Origin: Microbispora sp. ZYX-F-249
GTDB taxonomy: Bacteria > Actinomycetota > Actinomycetes > Streptosporangiales > Streptosporangiaceae
Reading direction: 5' to 3'
DNA: 64,000 bases
NCBI RefSeq assembly: GCF_039649665.1
Contig: NZ_JBDJAW010000008.1
Coordinates: 1-64,000 of the forward strand
Positions 7,220 through 15,931 of this stretch are shown here, one piece after another; within the stretch, counting starts at the first letter, position 1, and each line of letters starts with the position of its first letter. Both the position numbers and the translations under genes were made by a program. The notes under the pieces are model-generated. The model searched no databases. It saw only the letters and a program-made list of their open reading frames with translations, and was not told the DNA's origin.

Positions 7220-8866
7220 ATGATCACGGGGACCACGACGCCCGGGCAACCGGCGGAGGAGTCGCCCCGGAAAGCCAGCGACCCCGACGACACCCTGGAG
7301 GCAGCCGCCGTGGACGGAACGGCCGTCGCGGAGCCGGAGGACACGGCAGGCCCCCGGGCGGCCGACGCGGCCGATGCGACCGGCGCCACCGCCGCCGAAT
7401 CGGAGGAGCAGCGGGGCGACCGGGCCGCTGAGAGCGCGCCCCGGGGTCCGGCCGGACGGTTCCTGAGGTCCCACCGGCACCTGATCGCGGTGTCCGTGCT
7501 GTGCGGGCTGTCGGCGGCCCTGAACTGGACCCTGTCGCTGCTCAGGTTCGCCCACTTCCAGGTGGCCACCTACGACCTCGTCATCTTCGACCAGGCGGTG
7601 CGGGGATACTCGCGCTTCTCCGCGCCCACGGTGCCGCTGCGCGGGGTCACCGGCGGCCTCGGAATGGACTACGTCCAGCTCGCCGACCACTTCTCACCGA
7701 TCCTGGCCGTGCTGGCGCCCTTCTACTGGCTCCACGACGGACCCGAGACGCTCCTCGTGGCGCAGGCCGTGCTGTTCGCCCTGGCCATCCCGTTCATCTG
7801 GATGTTCACCCGCCGTGTGCTGGGCACCCCCCACGCCTACCTCGTCTCCGCCGCGTACGCGATCTCCTGGCCGATCGCGCAGGCGACGGCGGTGGAGTTC
7901 CACGAGGTCGCCTTCGTGCCGCTGCTGAGCGCGATCGCCATCGAGCGGCTGCACGCCGGACGGCGGCTGCCCGGGCTGCTCGCGGTGCTCGGCCTGCTGC
8001 TCACCAAGGAGGACCTGGGCCTCATGGTGGCGGGCCTCGGCGTGTGGCTGTTCCTCACCGGGCAGCGCAGGCTCGGCGCCGGGCTGGCCGTCGCCGGAGT
8101 GGCCGTGTTCGAGGTGGTGCGCAAGTTCCTGATCCCGATGGCGGGCGGCAACCCGGCCTACTACACGCGCTACTCCAAGCTCGGCGAGGACCTGCCGCAG
8201 ATGCTGTGGAGCGCGGTCACGCGGCCGCACGAGTTCGTGGCCATGCTCTTCGACGACCACTCGAAGTGGGACACCTGGGGCCTGCTGCTGTGGCCGGCGC
8301 TGTTCCTGTGCCTGCTGTCCCCGCTGGTCCTGGCGGCGCTGCCGCTGATCCTGGAGCGACTGCTGGCCGACTCGGACAACTGGTGGTCGACCGGCTGGCA
8401 CTACGACGCGTTCGTCATCGTGATCCTGCTGATGGCCGGGGTGGACGGCGCCGCCCGGCTGATCCGGTGGCTGGAGCGGCGGGGGGTGCCGCGCCCCGGG
8501 CACGGCCTGCGGCTGGCCTACGCCGCCGCGGTCTTCGCGGTCGCGGTCACCACGGTCCCCTACCGGCCGTTCGACAACCTGATGAACCCCGACTTCTACC
8601 ATCCCGACCCGCGTACGGCGGCCCGGGAGCAGGCCATGAGCCTGGTTCCCGACGGCGTCGTGGTGGAGGCGACCGACGACTTCGGCGCGCGGCTGTCCGG
8701 CCGGACGACCGTGCTGTGGTGGGACTACCAGAAGCGCGGCACGCCCTGGATCGTGGCCTCGGTCAACAACGACCTGCGCGGCCTGATCAACAGCTACCTC
8801 TCCGAGGGCTACGAGATGCGCCTCGACCGCGAGGACATCGTCGTCCTGCACCGCATCGGGGCCTGA
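7220..8866 (+). CDS. DUF2079 polytopic membrane protein
   Basis: This 548-residue protein has an acidic, Ala/Thr/Glu-rich disordered N-terminus (about residues 1-80). About ten membrane helices follow, then a soluble C-terminal domain. Family features are FAHFQVATYDLVIFDQAVRGYS, the GMDYVQLADHFSPILAVLAPFYW segment and TAVEFHEVAFVPLL, typical of DUF2079 proteins, which resemble GT-C glycosyltransferases in topology. Conserved acidic residues follow the first helix, as in GT-C enzymes, so a lipid-linked sugar transferase role is possible but unproven. The ATG is chosen because the -10 box lies 7 nt upstream; GTG 7310 is an alternative. Confidence 0.8.
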   Translation: MITGTTTPGQPAEESPRKASDPDDTLEAAAVDGTAVAEPEDTAGPRAADAADATGATAAESEEQRGDRAAESAPRGPAGRFLRSHRHLIAVSVLCGLSAALNWTLSLLRFAHFQVATYDLVIFDQAVRGYSRFSAPTVPLRGVTGGLGMDYVQLADHFSPILAVLAPFYWLHDGPETLLVAQAVLFALAIPFIWMFTRRVLGTPHAYLVSAAYAISWPIAQATAVEFHEVAFVPLLSAIAIERLHAGRRLPGLLAVLGLLLTKEDLGLMVAGLGVWLFLTGQRRLGAGLAVAGVAVFEVVRKFLIPMAGGNPAYYTRYSKLGEDLPQMLWSAVTRPHEFVAMLFDDHSKWDTWGLLLWPALFLCLLSPLVLAALPLILERLLADSDNWWSTGWHYDAFVIVILLMAGVDGAARLIRWLERRGVPRPGHGLRLAYAAAVFAVAVTTVPYRPFDNLMNPDFYHPDPRTAAREQAMSLVPDGVVVEATDDFGARLSGRTTVLWWDYQKRGTPWIVASVNNDLRGLINSYLSEGYEMRLDREDIVVLHRIGA

Positions 8867-8947
8867 CGCCGCCGTTCCCACCTGCGGCGACGCCGTCCAC
8901 GCCCCCGTACGGCACGATCTACGGGATGACCTGGCACGCTAGAGGGC

Positions 8948-10228
8948 GTGAGCGAGCGGGGCACGGGGAGCGGCGGACAGGTGCGTACGGACGGGCAGGG
9001 CGACGTCGCCCGGGTGGCCGGAGACGGTGTGGCCGGAGACGGTGTGGCCGGAGACGGTGTGGCCGGAGACGGTGTGCCGATGAGCGACAGGATCCGGGAG
9101 GACACGGCGCGACGGCTCGACCGTGCCATGGGCAGCCTCGGGACGGCCGCGATGGCCCGGATGGAGGAGCGGCTGGCCTGGTACCGCGCGCTGTCGGCGG
9201 AGGACAGGTCGTGGGTCGGCCTGGTGGCGCAGGCCGGCATCGCGGCGTTCGTGGAGTGGTTCGGCCACGCGGGCGAGGGACGGCCGACGCCGAGCATCGA
9301 GTTCTTCGGCACCGCGCCGCGCGAGCTCAAGCGCAGCGTGTCGCTCCAGCAGACGGTCGACCTCGTCCGCATCGTCGTCGAGGTCGTCGAGGCCCAGGTC
9401 GAGGAGCTGGCCGCGCCCGGCGGCGCGGAGCTGCTGCGGCACGCGATGCTGCGCTACACGCGCGACGTCGCCTTCGCCGCCGCGCAGGTGTACGCCAGGG
9501 AGGCCGAGGCGCGCGGCTCGTGGGACGCGCGGCTGGAGGCGCTCATCGTGGACGCGCTGGTGCGCGGCCAGGTCGACGACGGGCTGCACTCGTGGGCCGC
9601 CGCGCTCGGCTGGACCTCCGCGCCGGTCGTCGTCTTCGCCGGGTACGCCCCGGACGAGGACCCGCAGAGCGTCATCGACGGACTGCGCGACAAGGGCCGC
9701 CGTCTCGGCCACGAGCTGCTCGCCGGGGTGCAGGGCGACCGGCTCATCGTGATCGTGGGCGGCGCGGACGGCGTCAAGGACGCGGCGCGCGGCGTCGTGG
9801 CGCGCTTCGGTCCCGGGCCCGTCGTCATCGGGCCCGAGGTGCCCGACCTGCACGCGGCGGCCAGGTCGGCCCGCGCCGCCATCGCGGGCCTGCGCGCCGC
9901 CGCCGGCTGGCCCGACGCCCCGCGCCCGGTGCTCGCCGAGGACCTGCTGGCCGAGCGCGCGCTGGACGGCGACGAGGACGCCCGGGCCCAGCTGGTGGAG
10001 AACGTCTACAAGCCGCTCGCCGGGACCCCGCTGCTCGACACGCTCGCGACGTACCTGGAGCAGGGGACCTCCCTCGAGGCGACCGCCCGGCTGCTGTTCG
10101 TCCACCCCAACACCGTGCGGTACCGTCTACGTAAGATCACGGAACTGACCGGGTACCAACCCACCGAGGGACGGTCCGCATTCACCCTCCAGGTGGGTCT
10201 CATACTCGGGCGCCTGTCCGTAACCTGA
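8948..10228 (+). CDS. fasR: FasR-like PucR-family activator of fatty acid synthesis
   Basis: This is a PucR-type regulator of up to 426 residues. Its N-terminal sensor begins with the conserved DTARRLDR...ARMEERLAWYRALSAEDRSWVGLVAQAGIAAF block, a GGDEF-like middle follows, and the C-terminal PucR helix-turn-helix contains SLEATARLLFVHPNTVRYRLRKI. It lies immediately upstream of fabD, the position of FasR, the fatty-acid-synthase activator described in Streptomyces; the gene symbol rests on that synteny. The start is uncertain: GTG 8948 includes four GDGVA repeats, whereas ATG 9080 begins at the conserved domain but has only a distant GGAG. Confidence 0.8.
   Translation: MSERGTGSGGQVRTDGQGDVARVAGDGVAGDGVAGDGVAGDGVPMSDRIREDTARRLDRAMGSLGTAAMARMEERLAWYRALSAEDRSWVGLVAQAGIAAFVEWFGHAGEGRPTPSIEFFGTAPRELKRSVSLQQTVDLVRIVVEVVEAQVEELAAPGGAELLRHAMLRYTRDVAFAAAQVYAREAEARGSWDARLEALIVDALVRGQVDDGLHSWAAALGWTSAPVVVFAGYAPDEDPQSVIDGLRDKGRRLGHELLAGVQGDRLIVIVGGADGVKDAARGVVARFGPGPVVIGPEVPDLHAAARSARAAIAGLRAAAGWPDAPRPVLAEDLLAERALDGDEDARAQLVENVYKPLAGTPLLDTLATYLEQGTSLEATARLLFVHPNTVRYRLRKITELTGYQPTEGRSAFTLQVGLILGRLSVT
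9014..9073 (+). repeat. Four tandem 15-bp repeats at the fasR 5' end
   Basis: Four consecutive identical copies of GTGGCCGGAGACGGT occur (9014-9028, 9029-9043, 9044-9058, 9059-9073). Read in the fasR frame they encode VAGDG units just before the conserved domain and just before the alternative ATG at 9080. Confidence 0.95.
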
Positions 10229-10345
10229 GCCGGGTGCCTTAATCTTCTCGACACCGAAACTGTAGGTACCCCACAACGCGGCGGCCACAAAGTTCGTTCG
10301 GATCTCCATCAGTGTGGTGAACCTCTACAGGGCAGGGTTGAGTAC

Positions 10346-11242
10346 GTGCTCGTCATCGTCGCTCCGGGCCAAGGCGCCCAGACCCCAGGATTCCTCAGTC
10401 CGTGGCTCGAGATCCCCGAGTTCCGCGAGCGCATCTCCGCGTGGTCGGAGATCGTGGAGCTCGACCTCGTGTCGTACGGAACGACCGCCGGCGCCGACGA
10501 GATCCGCGACACCGCCGTGGCCCAGCCCCTGCTGGTGGCGGCCGCCCTGGCGTCGTCCGAGATTCTCGGGGTCCGGCCGGACATGGTCGCCGGGCACAGC
10601 GTGGGCGAGCTCGCCGCCGCCGCGATCGCCGGTGTGCTGACCCCCGAGCAGGCCCTCGCCCTGGTGCGCGAGCGCGGCCGGGCCATGGCCAAGGCCGCCG
10701 CCGTCACCGAGACCGGCATGAGCGCGGTTCTCGGCGGCGTGGAGGAGGACGTCCTCACCGTGATCTCCAAGCACGGGCTGACCCCCGCCAACATAAACGG
10801 CGCGGGTCAGATCGTCGCGGGCGGCACGCGGGCGCAGCTCGAGGCCTTCGCGGCCGAGCCGCCGGAGAAGGCCCGGGTACGTCCCCTGGCGGTCGCCGGA
10901 GCCTTCCACACCGTCCACATGGCCCCCGCCGTCGACCATCTGCGTGCCGAGGCCGCGGCGCTCACCCCCGCGGACCCGTCGGTCACGCTGCTGTCCAACG
11001 CCGACGGCGCGGCCGTCGCCGGTGGTGGTGAGTTCCTGGACCGGCTGGTGAACCAGGTGGCCAACCCGGTCCGGTGGGACGCCTGCATGGCGACGATGGC
11101 CGAGCGCGGCGTCACCGCCATGATCGAGCTGCTGCCCGGCGGCACGCTGACGGGCCTGGCCCGGCGCGCCCTGCCCGGCGTGAAGACCGTGGCGCTCAAG
11201 ACCCCCGCCGACCTGGACACCGCCCGGGAGGTGCTGAAGTGA
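10346..11242 (+). CDS. fabD: Malonyl-CoA:ACP malonyltransferase
   Basis: This 298-residue cytosolic enzyme moves the malonyl group from CoA to acyl carrier protein in type II fatty acid synthesis. The catalytic serine lies in GHSVGE (Ser85) and the partner histidine in GAFHT (His188); the N-terminal VIVAPGQGAQTPGF oxyanion-loop motif is present. It is the first gene of the synthase cluster, 117 bp downstream of the FasR-like regulator, which probably binds in that gap. The GTG start has a GGGCAGGG upstream. Its stop overlaps the fabH start by 4 bp (GTGA), indicating translational coupling. Confidence 0.95.
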   Translation: MLVIVAPGQGAQTPGFLSPWLEIPEFRERISAWSEIVELDLVSYGTTAGADEIRDTAVAQPLLVAAALASSEILGVRPDMVAGHSVGELAAAAIAGVLTPEQALALVRERGRAMAKAAAVTETGMSAVLGGVEEDVLTVISKHGLTPANINGAGQIVAGGTRAQLEAFAAEPPEKARVRPLAVAGAFHTVHMAPAVDHLRAEAAALTPADPSVTLLSNADGAAVAGGGEFLDRLVNQVANPVRWDACMATMAERGVTAMIELLPGGTLTGLARRALPGVKTVALKTPADLDTAREVLK

Positions 11243-12195
11243 GGCTCGGCCAAGGCGCTCCCGCGGCGAGGGTGCTCGCCTTCGGCGGCTACCAGCCCGC
11301 CCAGGTCGTGACCAACGACGACCTCGCCGCCCGGATCGACACCAACGACGAGTGGATCCAGAGCCGCGTCGGCATCAAGGAACGCCGCGTGGCGGGCCCG
11401 GAGGAGTCGGAGATCGACCTCGCGGTGCAGGCGGGCGGCAAGGCCCTGGCGGCCAGCGGCCTGTCGAGCGACGACATCGACCTGGTGATCGTGGCGACCT
11501 GCACGATCGAGGCGCCCATCCCCAACGCCGCGGGCCGCGTCGCCCACCGGCTCGGCATCACGGCCCCCGGCGCCTTCGACGTCAACGCCGCCTGCGCCGG
11601 GTTCTGCTACGCGCTGGCCGCCGCGTCCGACGCGGTGCGGTCGGGCTCGGCGACCAACGTGCTGGTCGTCGGCAGCGAGAAGCTCACCCAGTGGGTCGAC
11701 CCCGACGACCGGTCGACCGTCGTCATCTTCGCCGACGGCGCGGGCGCCGCGGTCGTGGGCCCCTCCGACCAGCCGGGCATCGGCCCGGTGGCCTGGGGCA
11801 GCGCCGGCGACAAGGCCGAGGCGATCACCATCAAGGACCGCAATTCCTTCCTCCACCAGGAAGGCCAGACGGTGTTCCGCTGGGCCACCACCGCGCTTCA
11901 CCCGGTGGCCAAGCTCGCCTGCGAGCGTGCGGGGGTGGACCCCGCCGACCTGGACGCGTTCGTCCCCCACCAGGCGAACCTGCGGATCGTCGAGGCCATC
12001 GCGCGCAAGCTGGGCGCCGACAAGGCCGTCGTCGCCAAGGACATCGTGCTCGCCGGCAACACCTCCGCCGCGTCGATCCCGCTCGCGCTCTCCCGCATGA
12101 TCGAGCGCGGCGAGGTCCGGTCGGGCGACCTGGCCCTGCTGCTGGGCTTCGGCGCCGGTCTCACCTACGCCTCCCAGGTGATCGAGATCCCCTGA
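11239..12195 (+). CDS. fabH: Beta-ketoacyl-ACP synthase III
   Basis: This 318-residue condensing enzyme starts fatty acid chains by joining an acyl-CoA primer to malonyl-ACP. The Cys-His-Asn triad is visible: NAACAGF (Cys119), VPHQANLRI and AGNTSAASIP. The DTNDEWIQSRVGI signature near residues 34-46 is typical. In actinomycetes this enzyme commonly uses branched primers, but specificity cannot be read here. The start is GTG 11239, overlapping the fabD stop, with GGGAGG 7 bp upstream; the frame is open further upstream only as a shadow of fabD. Confidence 0.95.
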   Translation: MRLGQGAPAARVLAFGGYQPAQVVTNDDLAARIDTNDEWIQSRVGIKERRVAGPEESEIDLAVQAGGKALAASGLSSDDIDLVIVATCTIEAPIPNAAGRVAHRLGITAPGAFDVNAACAGFCYALAAASDAVRSGSATNVLVVGSEKLTQWVDPDDRSTVVIFADGAGAAVVGPSDQPGIGPVAWGSAGDKAEAITIKDRNSFLHQEGQTVFRWATTALHPVAKLACERAGVDPADLDAFVPHQANLRIVEAIARKLGADKAVVAKDIVLAGNTSAASIPLALSRMIERGEVRSGDLALLLGFGAGLTYASQVIEIP

Positions 12196-12275
12196 GGAAC
12201 TTGTACGGCCTGCCGTACAGAGCTGGGGCAACCCAGAAAACCCGGAAGACAGAAAATCCAAGGAGTAGTCGCGAC

Positions 12276-12515
12276 ATGGCACTGACCGAGCAGGAGATCC
12301 TCGCGGGCCTCGGCAAGATCATCAACGAGATCACCGGCATCCCGGCCGACGAGGTCACCCCGGAGAAGAGCTTCGTGGACGACCTGGACATCGACTCGCT
12401 CTCCATGGTCGAGATCGCCGTCGCGGCCCAGGACGAGTTCGGCGTCGAGATCCCCGACGACCAGCTCAAGCACCTGAAGACCGTCAAGGACGTCATCAGC
12501 TTCATCCAGGCCTAG
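12276..12515 (+). CDS. acpP: Acyl carrier protein
   Basis: This is a 79-residue acidic carrier protein with the phosphopantetheine site in DIDSLSMVE (Ser41). Fatty acid intermediates are tethered there and passed between FabD, FabH, FabF and the reductases. A strong AAGGAG precedes the ATG. It lies 80 bp after fabH and 119 bp before fabF in the same direction, so the cluster is probably one transcript, with a larger ribosome-binding region here for high expression. Confidence 0.95.
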   Translation: MALTEQEILAGLGKIINEITGIPADEVTPEKSFVDDLDIDSLSMVEIAVAAQDEFGVEIPDDQLKHLKTVKDVISFIQA

Positions 12516-12634
12516 GGCGTATCCCTAGTCCCCGCCGTACGACGGCCGCGCGGACGTGCCCGCCCCGCCTCCGATGAGACGACAGGGCGCGTCCGGCCCC
12601 CTTTCACGCCCATACGCAAGAGGAGTGCAGACAA

Positions 12635-13867
12635 GTGAGTAAGGACCGGGTACGTGTCGTAGTCACCGGGCTCGGCGCGACGACGCCCCTCGGTGGAGAC
12701 GTCGCATCGACCTGGTCGGCGCTCCTCGAGGGGCGGTCGGGCATCCGCACGCTCACCGAGGACTGGGTCGACACCGTGCCGGTGAAGTTCGCCGGTGTGG
12801 CGGCCGTCGACCCCGGCGAGGTGCTTCCCCGGCCCGAGGCCAGGAGGCTCGACCGGGCCGAGCAGTTCGCCCTGATCGCCGCCAGGCAGGCCTGGCAGGA
12901 CGCGGGCGCCCCCGAGGTGGACGGGGAGCGGCTGGGCGTGGTGGTCGGCAGCGGCATCGGCGGCATCGGAACGATCCTGTCCGCCTACGACCTCTACCGC
13001 GAGAAGGGCTGGAACCGGCTGTCGCCGTTCACCGTGCCCATGCTCATGCCCAACGGCTCGGCCGGTTGGATCAGCATCGAGCTGGGCGCCAAGGCCGGCG
13101 CGCACGCCACGGTCAGCGCCTGCGCCACCGGCGCGGAGTCCATCGGCTACGGCATCGACATGATCCGTTCCGGCCGTGCCGACGTGGTGGTCGCCGGCGG
13201 CACCGAGGCGGCGATCCACGGTCTGAACGTGGCGTCGTTCGCCGCCGCGCGGGCCATGTCGACCCGCAACGACGAGCCCGAGCGCGCCTCCCGCCCGTTC
13301 GACAAGGGCCGCGACGGCTTCGTGCTCGGCGAGGGCGCGGGCATCGTGGTGCTGGAGTCGGAGGAGCACGCCCTGGCCCGCGGCGCCCGCATCTACGCCG
13401 TGGCCGCCGGAGCCGGTTACACCAGCGACGCCTACCACATCACCGGGCTCGACCCGGACGGCAAGGGCGGCCAGGAGGCCATGCTCCGGGCCCTCAGGAA
13501 CGCGGACCTCGCCCCGTCGGACGTCGTCCACGTCAACGCCCACGCCACGTCGACCCCGCTCGGTGACGAGATCGAGGCCCGTGCGATCAAGGAGGCCATC
13601 GGCGGCCACGCGATCGTCACCGCCACCAAGTCGATGACCGGCCACCTCCTCGGCGGCGCCGGCGGCATCGAGTCGATCTTCACCATTCTCGCCCTGCACG
13701 AGCGGATCGTGCCGGCCATCGCGAACCTGGACGACCCGGCCGACGGCATCGAGGTCGACCTCGTCCGCGGCGAGCCGCGCAAGCTCGAGGGCGACCAGCT
13801 CGCCGCGATCAACAACTCCTTCGGGTTCGGCGGACACAACGTCGCCGTGGCCTTCACGACGGTTTGA
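12635..13867 (+). CDS. fabF: Beta-ketoacyl-ACP synthase II
   Basis: This 410-residue elongation condensing enzyme has the Cys-His-His centre (SACATGAES Cys163, NAHATSTPLGD His303, TGHLLGGAGG His337) and the conserved KSMTGH lysine (Lys332). The C-terminal NNSFGFGGHNVAV motif is also typical. It elongates acyl-ACP with malonyl-ACP. The GTG start has AAGAGGAG upstream. It sits between acpP and accD, giving the order fabD-fabH-acpP-fabF-accD. This compares with the mycobacterial fabD-acpM-kasA-kasB-accD6 cluster, but here fabH is inside the operon and there is a single KAS II. Confidence 0.95.
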   Translation: MSKDRVRVVVTGLGATTPLGGDVASTWSALLEGRSGIRTLTEDWVDTVPVKFAGVAAVDPGEVLPRPEARRLDRAEQFALIAARQAWQDAGAPEVDGERLGVVVGSGIGGIGTILSAYDLYREKGWNRLSPFTVPMLMPNGSAGWISIELGAKAGAHATVSACATGAESIGYGIDMIRSGRADVVVAGGTEAAIHGLNVASFAAARAMSTRNDEPERASRPFDKGRDGFVLGEGAGIVVLESEEHALARGARIYAVAAGAGYTSDAYHITGLDPDGKGGQEAMLRALRNADLAPSDVVHVNAHATSTPLGDEIEARAIKEAIGGHAIVTATKSMTGHLLGGAGGIESIFTILALHERIVPAIANLDDPADGIEVDLVRGEPRKLEGDQLAAINNSFGFGGHNVAVAFTTV

Positions 13868-13881
13868 CAAGGGAGTCTCGA

Positions 13882-15303
13882 ATGACAGTGCTCGACAGCA
13901 GGACGGTGGCCGACGCCGCCGACGCGGCCGCCGTCGATCCTCGTGACCCCCTGGTGCGCCTCGGCCACCTGCTGGACGAGGGGTCGATCCGGACGATCAC
14001 CCCCGAGGACAGGAGCGGCGTGCTGGCGGTGACCGGCCGCGTCGAGGGCGTGCCGGTCGTGGCGTTCTGCAGCGACGCCCGTGTCCAGGGCGGCGCGATG
14101 GGCGCGGAGGGCTGCGAGCACATCGTCCACGCCTACGACGTGGCCGTGCGCGAACGGGTGCCGATCATCGGCCTCTGGCACTCCGGCGGCGCCCGCCTCG
14201 CCGAGGGTGTGGAGTCGCTGCACGCCGTGGGCCGCGTGTTCACCGCCATGACCAAGGCGTCGGGCCTGGTCCCCCAGATCTCCGTCGTGGTCGGCCCGGT
14301 GGCCGGCGGCGGCGCCTACGGCCCCGCCCTGACCGACATCGTGATCCTCGCCGACAACGGCCGCATCTTCGTCACCGGGCCGGACGTCGTACGCAGCGTG
14401 ACCGGCGAGGAGACCGACATGGCCTCGCTCGGCGGTCCGGAGCCGCACAGCAAGCGCAGCGGCGTCGTCCACGTCGTCACCAAGGACGAGCCCGAGGCGA
14501 TGCTGCGGGCCCGTCAGCTCGCCAGCCTGCTCGGCCACCAGGGCCGGGTGCGCGGCGAGGTGGACGAGGTCGAATTCGGCAGCCTGCTCCCCGACAACCC
14601 CCGCCGCGCCTACGACGTGCATCCGCTGGTGAACGGGCTGCTCGACGAGCCCGGCGTGGAGCTGCACCCCAAGTGGGCGCCGAACATCGTCACCACCCTG
14701 GGCCGGCTCGGCGGCCGCACGGTCGGCGTCATCGCCAACAACCCCATGCGGCTCGGCGGCTGCCTCGACTCCACCTCGGCGGAGAAGGCCGCTCGGTTCG
14801 TCCGGATGTGCGACGCCTTCGGGGTGCCTCTGGTGGTGCTCGTGGACGTGCCCGGCTACCTCCCCGGGGTCGGCCAGGAGCACGACGGGATCGTCCGGCG
14901 CGGCGCGAAGCTGCTGCACGCGTTCGCCGAGGCGTCCGTGCCCCGCGTCACGCTGATCACCCGTAAGGCGTACGGCGGGGCGTACATCGCGATGAACTCC
15001 CGCTCGCTCGGCGCGACCCGGGTGTTCGCCTGGCCGAACATCGAGGTGGCGGTCATGGGCGCGGTCGCCGCGGTGCGCATCCTCAAGCGGCGTGAGCTCG
15101 CGGCCGCCCCCGAGGAGGAGCGCTCCGCGCTCGAGGCCCGGCTGGCCGAGGAGCACGAGAAGGCCGCGGGCGGCCTCCAGCGCGCCCTCGACCTCGGCGT
15201 CATCGACGAGGTGATCGAGCCGGCCAAGACGCGCGGCGCGATCGCCCGGGTGCTCGCCCAGGCCACCCCGGCCCGGGGCGCCCACGGCAACATCCCGCTC
15301 TGA
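13882..15303 (+). CDS. accD: Acyl-CoA carboxylase carboxyltransferase beta subunit (AccD6-like)
   Basis: This 473-residue carboxyltransferase of the PCC/ACC beta family has both crotonase-like halves. The N-half contains GLWHSGGARLAEG and GPVAGGGAYGPALTD; the C-half contains VDVPGYLPGVGQEH and RKAYGGAYIAMNS, the oxyanion motifs that bind biotin and acyl-CoA. There is no zinc ribbon. The length and operon position match mycobacterial AccD6, which supplies malonyl-CoA to the adjacent synthase. A biotinylated alpha subunit is not encoded nearby. The start is ATG 13882 after GGGAG; a strong hairpin follows the stop. Confidence 0.9.
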   Translation: MTVLDSRTVADAADAAAVDPRDPLVRLGHLLDEGSIRTITPEDRSGVLAVTGRVEGVPVVAFCSDARVQGGAMGAEGCEHIVHAYDVAVRERVPIIGLWHSGGARLAEGVESLHAVGRVFTAMTKASGLVPQISVVVGPVAGGGAYGPALTDIVILADNGRIFVTGPDVVRSVTGEETDMASLGGPEPHSKRSGVVHVVTKDEPEAMLRARQLASLLGHQGRVRGEVDEVEFGSLLPDNPRRAYDVHPLVNGLLDEPGVELHPKWAPNIVTTLGRLGGRTVGVIANNPMRLGGCLDSTSAEKAARFVRMCDAFGVPLVVLVDVPGYLPGVGQEHDGIVRRGAKLLHAFAEASVPRVTLITRKAYGGAYIAMNSRSLGATRVFAWPNIEVAVMGAVAAVRILKRRELAAAPEEERSALEARLAEEHEKAAGGLQRALDLGVIDEVIEPAKTRGAIARVLAQATPARGAHGNIPL

Positions 15304-15312
15304 CGAGTCACC

Positions 15313-15350
15313 GGAAGCGCCGGTCCCCGCCCCCGGGGACCGGCGCTTCC
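15313..15350 (+). terminator. Terminator of the fatty acid synthase cluster
   Basis: A perfect 16-bp stem (15313-15328 with 15335-15350, arm GGAAGCGCCGGTCCCC), which one further G-C pair extends to 17 bp, closes a 4-nt loop. It is followed by GCGTTTT and lies 10 bp after the accD stop. Confidence 0.85.
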
Positions 15351-15376
15351 GCGTTTTCGCGGGACGGCCGTCGATT

Positions 15377-15418
15377 ACTTGACGTTCGGCGACAAGTACT
15401 TGATGCTAGTCGTCAAGT
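15377..15418 (+). promoter_or_regulatory. Two tandem 21-bp palindromic operators
   Basis: Two directly adjacent 21-bp imperfect palindromes: ACTTGACG-N5-CGACAAGT (15377-15397) and ACTTGATG-N5-CGTCAAGT (15398-15418). Half-site consensus is ACTTGAyG. The junction forms a perfect CAAGTACTTG. They end 15 bp before the ATG of a small HTH-like gene. TTGACG at 15379 could serve as a -35 box, so a bound regulator would block the promoter. Autoregulation by the downstream protein is the simplest guess. Confidence 0.75.
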
Positions 15419-15433
15419 AGAAGGGAGGCGGAC

Positions 15434-15931
15434 ATGGACGAGCGCCGCGAACTGGCCGAGCACCTGTGCCGGGTCGTCGGCGGCAGGGTGCTCGGCGCGC
15501 TGGAGATTCTTTTCGAGCCGGACGAGCTGTCCGGCGAGGACACGCGACTGCGCGAGCTTCTGGCGGTGAAGAGCCGGGCCTGGGCCGACGTGCTGTGCGG
15601 CGAGGACGACGGGGCGGCCGCCTTCCTCGCGATACGGCTGGTGAGCGCGCTGTATCCGGGCGATGAGCCGTTCGATCCGCCCGCCGCGTGGTGGGGCACT
15701 CCGCTGGGCCGGGCGGTCGCCCGGCGCGCGGGGCACCCGGCCGCGACCGCGGTGCCGGTCTCGGTCGCCGCGGCGATGCTCGGCATCACCCGCCAGGGCG
15801 TGCACGACCTGGTGCGCCGCCACAAGCTCGACCGCGACTCCGAGGGCGCGATCACCACGGCGTCGATCCGGGCCCGCCTCTCCCGAAGCCGCGGCGACCG
15901 AGCCGCGGCCGGCCCGAGGAGGCTTGAATGA
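15434..15931 (+). CDS. Small protein with C-terminal HTH-like domain
   Basis: This 165-residue protein matches no family I can name. The N-terminal half (about 1-85) is acidic and helical with ELAEHLCRVVGGRVLGALEILFEPDEL. The C-terminal part (about 105-150, VSVAAAMLGITRQGVHDLVRRHKLD) looks like a compact excisionase/MerR-type helix-turn-helix followed by a wing. The ATG has AAGGGAGG upstream and follows directly on the tandem palindromes. The stop overlaps the ATG of an aldo/keto reductase (ATGA), so the pair is translationally coupled, and the protein probably regulates its own operon. Confidence 0.7.
   Translation: MDERRELAEHLCRVVGGRVLGALEILFEPDELSGEDTRLRELLAVKSRAWADVLCGEDDGAAAFLAIRLVSALYPGDEPFDPPAAWWGTPLGRAVARRAGHPAATAVPVSVAAAMLGITRQGVHDLVRRHKLDRDSEGAITTASIRARLSRSRGDRAAAGPRRLE

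Noticed and set aside
9014..9073. The four 15-bp repeats read as an operator array
   Set aside because: They lie in frame at the start of the FasR-like protein and encode a regular VAGDG peptide, so a coding explanation suffices, although control by repeat number is kept as a finding.
15434..15931. Toxin-antitoxin pair with the reductase
   Set aside because: The second gene is a typical full-length aldo/keto reductase, not a toxin.
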